Source: Flavobacterium sp. 90
Lineage (GTDB): Bacteria; Bacteroidota; Bacteroidia; Flavobacteriales; Flavobacteriaceae
Reading direction: 5' to 3'
Assembly: GCF_004339525.1 (NCBI RefSeq)
Contig: NZ_SMGE01000001.1
Coordinates: 930,001 to 994,000 of the forward strand
Length of the DNA stretch: 64,000 nucleotides
Below are positions 52,300-60,071 of the stretch, one piece after another. The notes beneath the pieces were generated by a model. It saw nothing but the letters and a program-made list of their open reading frames with translations. It was not told the DNA's origin and searched no databases. A program made the translations under genes and the position numbers. Every line of letters starts with the position of its first letter. Position 1 is the stretch's first letter.

Positions 52300-52354
52300 A
52301 AAAAAAGTCGCAAAGCATATAAAATACTTTGCGACTCTGCGTCTTTGCGAGATT
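52300..52354 (-). repeat. Right end of the GxxExxY cassette; doubles as terminator of alaS
   Basis: On the minus strand: a 28-base block (52354-52327), 11 bases of spacer, then CTTTGCGAC and seven T (52315-52300). It begins 6 bases after the alaS stop and forms a hairpin with a U-tail, so it can end alaS transcription before the GxxExxY gene begins. Confidence 0.85.
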
Positions 52355-52360
52355 AAAAAC

Positions 52361-54991
52361 TTACTTCACGAACTCAACCGCTTTAGCCAAAGCCTCAGCA
52401 ATTCCGTCAGCGTTTTTACCTCCTGCGGTTGCGAAGAAAGGTTGTCCTCCTCCTCCTCCTTGGATATATTTTCCTAATTCGCGAACAACTTGTCCTGCGT
52501 TTAGTTTTCTGTCTGCAACTAAATCTTTAGAAATATAACAAGTCAACATTGGTTTTCCTTCTTCGACTGTAGCCAAAAGTAAAAATAAATTACTACCTAA
52601 ATTCCCTAATTCATAAACTAAGTCTTTTGCTCCTTCCGGATTCAAATCAACTTGTTTTGCTAAGAATTGGATTCCGTTTATTTCTTGTAATTCTTTAGCC
52701 AAATCACCTTTCATGTTTTTAGCTTTGTCTTTCAATAATACTTCCAATTGTTTTTTCAACTGAATGTTTTCTTCTTGTAAAGACTGAATTGCTTTTACAG
52801 GATCCTGAGCATTTTTCAACGTTTCTTTAATTTCTTCGTAAGAAAGCAATTGTGACTCAAAATATTCTTTTGCAGCTTCACTTGTAATTGCTTCAATTCT
52901 TCGGATTCCTGATGCTACAGCGCCTTCAGAAACAATCTTGAAATGCCAGATATCAGATGTATTTGCAACGTGAGTTCCTCCACATAATTCGACAGAATCA
53001 CCAAACTTAATCATACGAACCAAATCTCCGTATTTCTCTCCAAACAAAGCAATTGCTCCTTCTTCGATAGCCTGATCTTTTGGAATTGCTCTTTTTTCGA
53101 TCAATGGCAAACTCTCACGAATTCTTGCATTTACAAAATTCTCTACTTCTTTTAATTCTTCGTCTGAAACTTTAGAGAAGTGAGAAAAGTCAAAACGCAA
53201 TGAAGCATTTCGAACCATAGATCCTTTTTGCTCAATATGAGTTCCTAAAATCTTACGCAAACCTTGGTGCAATAAATGCGTAGCCGAGTGATTTGACGAA
53301 GTTTTTGCTCTTTGAATTGCATCAACAACAGCATTAAAAGTTCCGGTTAAATTTTCCGGTAACGATTTTGCCAAATGTATCGTTTGGTTGTTCTCTTTTT
53401 TAGTATCAATAATATAAACGATGTCTCCGTTTTGAGATTCAAGATATCCTTTATCTCCCGTTTGTCCTCCGCTTTCTCCGTAAAACGGAGTTGCATTGAA
53501 AACCAATTGATAAATTTCACCATCTTTTACACTATCAACTCTACGGTATTTAGTGATTTTTACCTGGTGCGATAATCTGTCATAACCTACAAATTCCTGA
53601 ATATCATCTTCTACAATTACATTCCAGTCTCCGGCAGTTACTTTTGAAGCTGCACGAGATCTTTCTTTTTGTAATTGCAATTGTTCTTTAAATCCTTCTT
53701 CGTCTAATTTCAATCCTTTTTCTGAAAGAATCAAAGCTGTTAAATCGATAGGAAAACCGTAAGTATCATACAATTCAAAAGCTTTTTTACCGTCGATTGT
53801 ATCTCCTGTATTGTTCAAAATTACAGCATCTAAAAGTACTAATCCCTGATCAAGTGTGCGTAAGAAAGAGTTTTCTTCTTCACGAATTACATTCGAACAA
53901 AGTGCTTTTTGAGTTCTGATTTCAGGGAAAGAATCTCCCATTTGCTCACTCAAAGTTTCTACCAATTTATAGATAAAAGCTTCCTTAATATTTAAGAAAG
54001 TGAATCCGTAACGAATTGCACGACGCAAAATTCTACGAATCACATAACCAGCTCCGGTGTTAGACGGCAACTGACCATCGGCAATAGCAAAAGCTACCGC
54101 ACGAACGTGATCTGCAATAACACGAATTGCAATATTTACTTTTTCCTCAGCCTCATTTGATGCTTTAACAGTATAATGTGCTCCGGTAATTGTTTCGATT
54201 TCTCTGATAATAGGCATAAAAACATCTGTATCATAATTTGATGTTTTACCTTGCAATGCCATACACAAACGCTCAAATCCCATTCCGGTATCTACGTGTT
54301 GTGCAGGAAGTTTTTCTAATGATCCATCAGCTTTACGGTTGAATTCCATGAATACATTATTCCAGATTTCAACTACTTGCGGATGATCGTTGTTTACAAG
54401 ACTTTTTCCTGAAACAGCAGCTTTTTCTTCCGGAGTACGTAAATCAACGTGAATTTCAGAACAAGGTCCGCATGGTCCCTGATCTCCCATTTCCCAGAAA
54501 TTATCTTTCTTGTTTCCAAGAATAATTCGGTCTTCGTCGATTAATTCTTTCCAGATATCCCAAGCTTCCTGATCAAACGGAACATTATCTTCTTTGCTTC
54601 CTTCAAAAACAGAAACATAAAGGTTTTCTTTTGGAATTTTATAAACTTCTGTCAGTAATTCCCAAGCCCAGTTGATTGCTTCCTTTTTGAAATAATCACC
54701 AAAAGACCAGTTCCCTAACATCTCAAACATGGTGTGGTGGTAGGTATCAATACCAACTTCTTCAAGATCGTTATGTTTTCCTGAAACACGAAGACATTTT
54801 TGCGTATCGGCTATTCTTGGACTTTTTGGCGTTCCGTTTCCTAGAAAATATTCTTTGAACTGGGCCATTCCCGAGTTATTGAACATTAAGGTTGGATCGT
54901 CTTTAAGCACAATAGGAGCTGATGGCACAATAGTATGGCCTTTGCTCTCAAAAAAGTCTAGAAATTGTTTACGTACGTCTTGTGATTTCAT
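52361..54991 (-). CDS. alaS: Alanyl-tRNA synthetase
   Basis: 876 residues, full length. It charges tRNA-Ala and edits misactivated Ser/Gly. Catalytic class II core about 1-450: [47 protein letters not shown], and [11 protein letters not shown]. The editing domain has [11 protein letters not shown] and the zinc-site CGGTHV. The C-terminal oligomerisation domain ends in [21 protein letters not shown]. Cytoplasmic. Divergent from the M23 peptidase gene. Its stop is followed at once by the right end of the GxxExxY cassette. Confidence 0.97.
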   Translation of the reverse strand: MKSQDVRKQFLDFFESKGHTIVPSAPIVLKDDPTLMFNNSGMAQFKEYFLGNGTPKSPRIADTQKCLRVSGKHNDLEEVGIDTYHHTMFEMLGNWSFGDYFKKEAINWAWELLTEVYKIPKENLYVSVFEGSKEDNVPFDQEAWDIWKELIDEDRIILGNKKDNFWEMGDQGPCGPCSEIHVDLRTPEEKAAVSGKSLVNNDHPQVVEIWNNVFMEFNRKADGSLEKLPAQHVDTGMGFERLCMALQGKTSNYDTDVFMPIIREIETITGAHYTVKASNEAEEKVNIAIRVIADHVRAVAFAIADGQLPSNTGAGYVIRRILRRAIRYGFTFLNIKEAFIYKLVETLSEQMGDSFPEIRTQKALCSNVIREEENSFLRTLDQGLVLLDAVILNNTGDTIDGKKAFELYDTYGFPIDLTALILSEKGLKLDEEGFKEQLQLQKERSRAASKVTAGDWNVIVEDDIQEFVGYDRLSHQVKITKYRRVDSVKDGEIYQLVFNATPFYGESGGQTGDKGYLESQNGDIVYIIDTKKENNQTIHLAKSLPENLTGTFNAVVDAIQRAKTSSNHSATHLLHQGLRKILGTHIEQKGSMVRNASLRFDFSHFSKVSDEELKEVENFVNARIRESLPLIEKRAIPKDQAIEEGAIALFGEKYGDLVRMIKFGDSVELCGGTHVANTSDIWHFKIVSEGAVASGIRRIEAITSEAAKEYFESQLLSYEEIKETLKNAQDPVKAIQSLQEENIQLKKQLEVLLKDKAKNMKGDLAKELQEINGIQFLAKQVDLNPEGAKDLVYELGNLGSNLFLLLATVEEGKPMLTCYISKDLVADRKLNAGQVVRELGKYIQGGGGGQPFFATAGGKNADGIAEALAKAVEFVK

Positions 54992-55012
54992 ATTTAAATT
55001 AAGAAAATGTAT

Positions 55013-55145
55013 CTGTTTATTAATGTGCCAATTTGATACTGTGATAATTAGATAATTTTAAACTAAAAAACTTACAGTTCTAAGCAATAAATCGTCTCCT
55101 TATACATTATCTAATTATCAAATTGACTCAATTATCTAATTATTT
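55013..55145. repeat. AATTAGATAATT-type repeats in the alaS/M23 divergent spacer
   Basis: AATGTGCCAATTTGAT with AATTAGATAATT (55021-55058) and an opposing ATTATCTAATTATCAAATTG (55108-55127) face each other. They belong to the family repeated at 28685-28945 and 63550-63590. Confidence 0.65.
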
Positions 55146-55184
55146 AATTCTTGAAAAAAAGCTTCGAACAACTGAAACATTTAT

Positions 55185-55192
55185 TAAATTTG
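55185..55192 (+). promoter_or_regulatory. Candidate -7 box (TAAATTTG) for the M23 peptidase gene
   Basis: An exact TAnnTTTG match 47 bases before the ATG at 55240. Confidence 0.38.
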
Positions 55193-55239
55193 TTCGACTA
55201 ACTTATTTTACAAGCTGCAAAAATAGGGTATTTTAAAAT

Positions 55240-56217
55240 ATGGCGAAAGTAAAATATTATTACGACTCAGAAAATCTGGCTTATACGAAAATAAAAACCA
55301 GAAAAAGGATCAAAATTGGCTATGCAATACTGTTTTTGGTAGCTTCAGCCTTGTTTGGTTTTTTTGTTTTTATACTATTAATCAACACGCCTTACTTCGA
55401 AACGCCAAAAGATCGTTTGCAAGCACGTGAAATTGAGAATTTGAAATTGCAATATGCCATTTTAAACAAAAAAATGGACGAAATTGATGATGTAACTGAA
55501 GCATTAGAAAATAGAGACAACAATATATACAGGGTTTATTTTAATAAAACTGAAATTCCGGATTCTATTCGAAAAGCAGGTTTTAGAAATCCTGAACGTT
55601 ATAAAATTTTAGAAGGTTATAACAACTCTCAATTGGTGTTGAATACAACGAAACGAATTGACAGATTGTCTAAAGAATTGGCGATTCAGTCAAAATCACT
55701 GGATGAAATTTTGAAATTGGCGAGTACAAAAGGGAATTTATTATTGGCAATTCCGGCGATTCAGCCTGTTCGAAATGAAAACTTAAAGCGAATGGCTTCG
55801 GGTTTTGGATACAGAACTGACCCTTTCACGAAAGTGCGAAAAATGCATAACGGAATGGATTTTACCGCTAACACAGGTTCTCCAGTTTATGCCACAGGCG
55901 ATGGCGTTGTAGAAAGAGCCGATGCCGCAGCGTCAGGATTTGGAAATCATGTTGTGATCAGGCATGGTTTTGGATACGAAAGTTTATACGCGCATTTGAG
56001 CAAATACAACTGTCATCCCGGACAACATGTCAAACGTGGCGATGTTATTGGATACGTGGGAAGTACCGGAAGATCTGAAGGTCCGCATTGTCATTATGAG
56101 GTTCACAAGGATGGAAAAGTCGTAAATCCGTTGAACTTTTATTACGGAAATATTTCAGCTGTCGAATATGTGGCAATTTCGCAAATGGCAAATCAGGAAA
56201 ATCAGTCATTAGATTAA
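55240..56217 (+). CDS. M23-family metallopeptidase, membrane-anchored
   Basis: 325 residues. One membrane segment at about 27-49, a coiled-coil-like region about 58-160, then a LytM/M23 domain. Zinc ligands: HNGMD (His203, Asp207) and HCH (His283, His285), with GFGYRTDPF and YAHLSKYNCHPGQHVKRGDVIGYVGSTG between. It cuts peptidoglycan cross-links or acts as a regulator of such cutting in the periplasm. The gene is followed after 46 bases by MerR on the same strand, with a TATTTTTG box between, so MerR may have its own start. Confidence 0.93.
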   Translation: MAKVKYYYDSENLAYTKIKTRKRIKIGYAILFLVASALFGFFVFILLINTPYFETPKDRLQAREIENLKLQYAILNKKMDEIDDVTEALENRDNNIYRVYFNKTEIPDSIRKAGFRNPERYKILEGYNNSQLVLNTTKRIDRLSKELAIQSKSLDEILKLASTKGNLLLAIPAIQPVRNENLKRMASGFGYRTDPFTKVRKMHNGMDFTANTGSPVYATGDGVVERADAAASGFGNHVVIRHGFGYESLYAHLSKYNCHPGQHVKRGDVIGYVGSTGRSEGPHCHYEVHKDGKVVNPLNFYYGNISAVEYVAISQMANQENQSLD

Positions 56218-56232
56218 TACTGCAAAAAGTAG

Positions 56233-56240
56233 TATTTTTG
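56233..56240 (+). promoter_or_regulatory. Candidate -7 box (TATTTTTG) for the MerR gene
   Basis: An exact TAnnTTTG match 23 bases before the ATG at 56264, inside the gap after the M23 gene. Confidence 0.48.
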
Positions 56241-56263
56241 GATAAAATAGAAAATTAAAAAAT

Positions 56264-56596
56264 ATGCATATTGAGCTTTCAAAAGATAAAAGATATTATA
56301 GTATTGGCGAAGTTGCCAAAGCTTTTAATGTCAATGCATCATTGATTCGTTTTTGGGACAGCGAATTTGACATTTTGAAACCTAAAAAGAACGCCAAAGG
56401 CAACAGAATGTTTACGCCGGACGATATTACAAACTTGCAATTGATCTATCATTTGGTCAAAGAAAGAGGTTTTACTCTTGAAGGCGCCAAAACACATTTG
56501 AAAGAGGGACAGAAGAAAACATTAGATAAATTCGAAATAATACGTAAATTAGAGTCCATAAAAACACAATTAAACGAGATTAAAAACGAATTATAA
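56264..56596 (+). CDS. MerR-family transcriptional regulator
   Basis: 110 residues. YYSIGEVAKAFNVNASLIRFWDSEFDILKPKKNAKGNRMFTPDDITNLQLI is the winged helix-turn-helix of MerR proteins (HTH_17 type), in pieces SIGEVAKAFNVNASLIRFWD and NRMFTPDDI. A coiled helix follows (KTHLKEGQKKTLDKFEIIRK). No effector-binding domain beyond the dimerisation helix, so it is a minimal MerR. Targets unknown. It lies between the M23 gene and lemA in the same orientation. Confidence 0.88.
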   Translation: MHIELSKDKRYYSIGEVAKAFNVNASLIRFWDSEFDILKPKKNAKGNRMFTPDDITNLQLIYHLVKERGFTLEGAKTHLKEGQKKTLDKFEIIRKLESIKTQLNEIKNEL

Positions 56597-56640
56597 CATT
56601 AATAATCAATAATTAGAAATAAACTTAAATCAAAACTGAT

Positions 56641-57222
56641 ATGAAAAAATGGTTAATCCCCGTAGGAATTATTGTTGTACTAATTGCTATTATTGCTTTT
56701 TGGTCAATTGGAATTAAAAATACAGGTTTACAAAAAAGCCAGGCAGTTAACAAAGAATGGGGAAATGTAAGTACTACTTACCAAAGAAGAAATGACCTTA
56801 TTGGAAACTTGGTTAATACTGTAAAAGGTGCAGCTGATTTCGAAAAATCGACTTTAACAGCTGTTATCGAGGCTCGTGCAAAAGCAACTTCTGTAACAAT
56901 CGATCCAAGTAATGTAACTCCTGAGCAACTTTCTCAATTTAACCAGGCTCAAAGCGGAGTATCTTCTTCTTTATCAAGATTATTAGTTTCTGTTGAACAA
57001 TATCCAACATTAAAAGCAAACGAAAACTTCTTGAAATTACAAGATGAATTGGCTAGTACTGAAAACCAAATTTTAACAGCAAGAACTCGTTTTAACGAAG
57101 CTGTACAAGATTACAACGGATATGTTCTTGCAATTCCAAACAAATGGTTCTTGGATTACAAAGAAAAACCATACTTTGAAGCTGTTGCAGGTGCAGAAAA
57201 ACCAGTTGAAGTAAAATTCTAA
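56641..57222 (+). CDS. lemA: LemA family protein
   Basis: 193 residues. One N-terminal membrane helix (WLIPVGIIVVLIAIIAFWSIG), then the LemA helical body: KSQAVNKEWGNVSTTYQRRNDLIGNLVNTVKG (short blocks NKEWGNVSTTYQRR and DLIGNLVNTV) and later LLVSVEQYPTLKANENFLKLQDELA. LemA proteins are membrane-bound with the bulk facing the periplasm in this class; no enzymatic role is known. It starts a run LemA-TPM-TPM seen in many Bacteroidota. Confidence 0.93.
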   Translation: MKKWLIPVGIIVVLIAIIAFWSIGIKNTGLQKSQAVNKEWGNVSTTYQRRNDLIGNLVNTVKGAADFEKSTLTAVIEARAKATSVTIDPSNVTPEQLSQFNQAQSGVSSSLSRLLVSVEQYPTLKANENFLKLQDELASTENQILTARTRFNEAVQDYNGYVLAIPNKWFLDYKEKPYFEAVAGAEKPVEVKF

Positions 57223-57285
57223 AAAAGCATTTAGTATTTTAGGCAAAAATCTAAAATCAACAATCTAAACTCTAAAATTATTTCA

Positions 57286-57723
57286 ATGTCAAAAGTAGAA
57301 GATTTTTTATCCAAAGTAGAAGAGCAAGATATTGTAGAAGCTATTCGCGTAGCAGAACAAAATACTTCTGGCGAAATTAGAGTACATATAGAACAAACGA
57401 CTTCTAAAGTCCCTTTTGACAGGGCTTTAGAAGTTTTTTATGATTTAAAAATGAATGAAACACAACTTCAAAATGGTGTTTTATTTTACTTTGCTGTAGC
57501 AGATAAAACTTTTGCTATTTGCGGAGACAAAGGAATAAATGATGTTGTAGCATCAGATTTTTGGGATTGTACCAAAGATGCAATGGTGGAGCAATTTAAA
57601 TCAGGAAATTTTAAACAAGGTATTGTCGACGGTATTTTGAATGCCGGTGAACAATTAAAAAAATACTTTCCGTGGTCTGAAGATGACACTAATGAATTAT
57701 CAAACGAAATATCAAAAGGATAA
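57286..57723 (+). CDS. TPM-domain protein (small, no signal peptide)
   Basis: 145 residues. Most of it is one TPM (YgcG-type) domain: EQNTSGEIRVHIEQTTSKVPFDRALEVFYDLKM, then NGVLFYFAVADKTFAICGDKGIND (short block FAICGDKG) and DGILNAGEQLKKYFP. No signal peptide or membrane segment, unlike its downstream sister. The stop is 3 bases from the next start, so the two are coupled. Domain function is tied to metal or phosphatase-like activities in some family members; role here unknown. Confidence 0.87.
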   Translation: MSKVEDFLSKVEEQDIVEAIRVAEQNTSGEIRVHIEQTTSKVPFDRALEVFYDLKMNETQLQNGVLFYFAVADKTFAICGDKGINDVVASDFWDCTKDAMVEQFKSGNFKQGIVDGILNAGEQLKKYFPWSEDDTNELSNEISKG

Positions 57724-57726
57724 ACA

Positions 57727-58563
57727 ATGAAAATTTTCAAAAATAAAATCTCAAGTTCCAAAAGAATTTTTCAGTTTACCTTTTTACTGTTAGCGTTTTT
57801 TACCTGTAATGGTGCTTTTGCACAATTTACAATTCCGGAAAAACCAAGTCTTCAAACTTCTGTTTACGATTATGCTAATATTTTAAGCGCTTCTGAAAAA
57901 GCACAATTAGAAGAAAAACTAATTCGTTATTCAGATTCAACTACAACCCAAATTGTAGTGATTACAATCGAAAGTTTAAAAGGCGAAGATGTTAGTCAGC
58001 TTGCTACAAAATGGGGACAAACCTGGGGAATTGGAGGAACTGCAAAAGACGATAACGGTGTTGTCATTTTACTGGCAAAAAACGAAAAGAAAATTGCCAT
58101 TAATCCAGGATATGGAGTCGAAGATCGCTTAACAGCAGGAATTGGCGGAACAATTATCCGAAATATTATTATCCCGGAATTCAAAGCAGGAAGTTTTTAT
58201 AATGGTCTTGATAAAGGTACAGATGCTATAATTGATGTCTTTAAAGGGAAATTTAAAGGCGAACGCAAACAAACCAAAGGAAAAGATTTTCCGATATTCC
58301 CATTTATTGTAATTGTTGTAATTGTATTAATTCTACTTTCGCGAAATAAAGGCGGTGGAGGAAATTCAGGCAATAATGGCGGTGGAGGTCCTAGCCTTCT
58401 TGATGTTATTCTTTTAAGTAGTCTTGGCAGAAGTGGCGGAAGCGGATTTGGTGGAGGTTTCGGTGGCGGATCATCCGGTGGAGGTTTTGGCGGTGGCGGA
58501 GGCTTCGGAGGAGGTTTTGGCGGCGGCGGATTCTCTGGTGGAGGTTCTAGCGGAGGCTGGTAA
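57727..58563 (+). CDS. TPM-domain membrane protein with glycine-rich tail (YgcG-like)
   Basis: 278 residues. Signal peptide ends near GAFAQ (about residue 33). TPM domain about 45-170: LQTSVYDYANILSASEKAQLEEKL, TTQIVVITIESLKGEDVSQLATKWGQTWGIG, AINPGYGVEDRLTAGIGGTIIRNIIIPEF in short pieces. A membrane helix (FPIFPFIVIVVIVLILLS, about 187-204) and a tail of about 70 residues made of GGG, SGG and FGGG repeats end the protein. Co-transcribed with the smaller TPM gene and likely with lemA. Confidence 0.9.
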   Translation: MKIFKNKISSSKRIFQFTFLLLAFFTCNGAFAQFTIPEKPSLQTSVYDYANILSASEKAQLEEKLIRYSDSTTTQIVVITIESLKGEDVSQLATKWGQTWGIGGTAKDDNGVVILLAKNEKKIAINPGYGVEDRLTAGIGGTIIRNIIIPEFKAGSFYNGLDKGTDAIIDVFKGKFKGERKQTKGKDFPIFPFIVIVVIVLILLSRNKGGGGNSGNNGGGGPSLLDVILLSSLGRSGGSGFGGGFGGGSSGGGFGGGGGFGGGFGGGGFSGGGSSGGW

Positions 58564-58617
58564 ATTTCAGTTTTCAGTCGCAGTTTTCAGTTTTTTGTTT
58601 CAAGTTTAAAATCATTT

Positions 58618-59400
58618 ATGAAAATTAGTTTTTATTTCTTTATTTTTTGTTCCTATTTCACTTCTTATTCACAAGAGTTTTTTGATAATGATAAAATAGA
58701 AAGCGGTAAACAAATTGAAGAATTAAATACTATTATTCTACAGAATCCAAGTGCAGAGAATTATTATTACAGAGGTTATAATAATTATATAAGTGAAAAT
58801 TATCCGGAAGCATTGGCTGATTATAACAAAGCGCTCTCGATAACACCAAATGATTTTAATATTTATTTTAGCAGAGGAAATCTAAGTATAAAATTAAAGG
58901 ATTACGAAAGTGCCATTGCAGATTTTTCAAAATGTATTTCTTTAGATAAAAATTCTCAAAAGGCTTATTTTAATAGAGCTTTTGCCGAGAGAAAAATATT
59001 CAATCGTACGGGTGCAATAGACGATTATTCAAAAAGTATCGCTTTAAAGCCTGATAATAACATATCAGCCTATCAAAATAGGGGATTATTAAAAAAAGAA
59101 CTAAATTTACACAAGGAAGCAATAGCCGACTTTGATAAAGTTATCGCAATTGACCCAAAATCAGTAGATGCGTTTCAGAATAGAGCCATTTCAAAAGCAA
59201 TGCTTAATTCAAAAGATGCTTTACTTGATTTTAATGAAGCTGTAAAATTAGCGCCTGAAAATTCAGAAGTATACTTTAATAGAGCACTTTATTTTATTAA
59301 TTTCAAAATAAAAGGAGATTATTGCTCAGATTTAAAAAAAGCTTTTAATTTTGGCTATTTACCGGCACAAGAATTATTAATAGAACTTTGTAAAATTTAA
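58618..59400 (+). CDS. Secreted TPR-repeat protein
   Basis: 260 residues. Signal peptide MKISFYFFIFCSYFTSYSQ. Six TPR-like units follow, for example NYYYRGYNNYISENYPEALADYNKALSITP, FNIYFSRGNLSIKLKDYESAIADFSKCIS and VDAFQNRAISKAM (written as short blocks). TPR arrays bind other proteins. A CAGTTTTCAGTCGCAGTTTT tract lies just before the start, a repeat form I associate with Flavobacterium. Rrf2 begins 9 bases after the stop. Confidence 0.82.
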   Translation: MKISFYFFIFCSYFTSYSQEFFDNDKIESGKQIEELNTIILQNPSAENYYYRGYNNYISENYPEALADYNKALSITPNDFNIYFSRGNLSIKLKDYESAIADFSKCISLDKNSQKAYFNRAFAERKIFNRTGAIDDYSKSIALKPDNNISAYQNRGLLKKELNLHKEAIADFDKVIAIDPKSVDAFQNRAISKAMLNSKDALLDFNEAVKLAPENSEVYFNRALYFINFKIKGDYCSDLKKAFNFGYLPAQELLIELCKI

Positions 59401-59409
59401 TACCTAAAG

Positions 59410-59823
59410 ATGTTATCACATAAAGCAAAATACGCCCTTAAGGCCTTACTTTATTTAGCAGAACAAGACGAAAATCACATTTCTAAAACTATAGAAATTG
59501 CTGATGGAGCCAACATTCCTAAAAAGTTTTTAGAGCAAATTTTATTAGATCTAAAACGTGGTCGTTTTGTGAGTAGTAAACAAGGAAAATTTGGCGGATA
59601 TTATCTTATAAAGTCCAAAAATGAAATAACTCTTGCCGAAATTCATCGATTATTTGACGGTGCAATTGCACTTTTACCTTGTGCTTCTTTAAACTTTTAC
59701 GAACCTTGTTCTGATTGTAAAACCGAGGAAGAATGCAGTCTGAGACATGGTTTGATGCTTATTCGCGACGAAACTCTTAAAGCGATGCAAGGCATTACTA
59801 TAGCCTCCCTTATAAAAAAATAA
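59410..59823 (+). CDS. Rrf2-family transcriptional regulator, Fe-S type
   Basis: 137 residues. The winged helix is complete: MLSHKAKYALKALLYLAEQD, ISKTIEIADGANIPKKFLEQILLDLKR, GRFVSSKQGKFGGYYL (about 51-66). Four Cys cluster at residues 91, 100, 103 and 109, close to the spacing used by IscR/RsrR-like proteins to hold an Fe-S cluster. Members sense Fe-S status, cysteine supply or redox/NO. An operator-like inverted repeat and promoter lie just downstream, in front of a Cys-ending leader ORF and a TonB receptor gene, so it probably regulates those. Confidence 0.92.
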   Translation: MLSHKAKYALKALLYLAEQDENHISKTIEIADGANIPKKFLEQILLDLKRGRFVSSKQGKFGGYYLIKSKNEITLAEIHRLFDGAIALLPCASLNFYEPCSDCKTEEECSLRHGLMLIRDETLKAMQGITIASLIKK

Positions 59824-59835
59824 AAAAATATTTTC

Positions 59836-59861
59836 TAATTCCTAGTAAATCGATAGAATTA
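59836..59861. promoter_or_regulatory. Operator-like inverted repeat upstream of the leader ORF
   Basis: TAATTCCTA and TAGAATTA face each other around GTAAATCGA, an imperfect dyad of 26 bases. It sits immediately upstream of, and close to, the -7 box at 59867, and just after the Rrf2 stop. It is the obvious Rrf2 site candidate, not shown. Confidence 0.42.
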
Positions 59862-59866
59862 ATATT

Positions 59867-59874
59867 TATATTTG
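59867..59874 (+). promoter_or_regulatory. -7 box (TATATTTG) for the leader ORF and TonB receptor
   Basis: An exact TAnnTTTG match followed by CA, 38 bases before the leader ATG at 59913 and 197 before the receptor ATG. Confidence 0.55.
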
Positions 59875-59912
59875 CAGAAAATAATTAACAAATCATTTAC
59901 AAAGTTTTAACC

Positions 59913-60023
59913 ATGAAAGTAAATTACAGTAAATCAGGTGTAACCAAAAATCTTTTGCAAAGAAATCAAAATCAATTCACTACCGTGAATAGCAATTCGT
60001 TTATGATATGTATGTGTTGGTAA
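59913..60023 (+). CDS. 36-residue leader-like ORF ending in a Cys-Met-Cys-Trp tail
   Basis: ATG at 59913, TAA at 60021. The peptide begins MKVNYSKSGVTKNLL, is hydrophilic, and ends SFMICMCW. It has two Cys, three Met in all and one terminal Trp in the last six residues. It lies between promoter 59867 and the TonB receptor start (48 bases after its stop), on the same strand. Cys-rich peptide ends ahead of uptake genes are a known design for cysteine-sensing leaders in other bacteria; that role here is inference. I saw no attenuator hairpin after it, so coupling could be through translation or Rho. It may also be a small peptide product in its own right. Confidence 0.6.
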   Translation: MKVNYSKSGVTKNLLQRNQNQFTTVNSNSFMICMCW

Positions 60024-60071
60024 AAAAAAATTTATTTTAAATTCTACTAATCACATATACTTAATCTGAAA

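Larger units (their letters stand above)
51788..52354. mobile_element. Candidate GxxExxY cassette bounded by compound inverted repeats
   Basis: A 567-base unit: left end 51788-51845, gene 51870-52247 and right end 52300-52354 in inverse orientation. It lies exactly between the stop codons of two convergent genes. Both stops are followed by TAAG, a T-run and AATCTCGC, so the ends meet both genes in the same way. No transposase and no clear target duplication beyond these shared bases were seen. Mobility is inference; the alternative is an old gene flanked by two chance copies of an abundant repeat. Confidence 0.4.

Noticed and set aside
60024..60071. Attenuator hairpin after the Cys-ending leader ORF
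   Set aside because: The 48 bases are AT-rich without a stable stem; I could not support a classical terminator/antiterminator pair.
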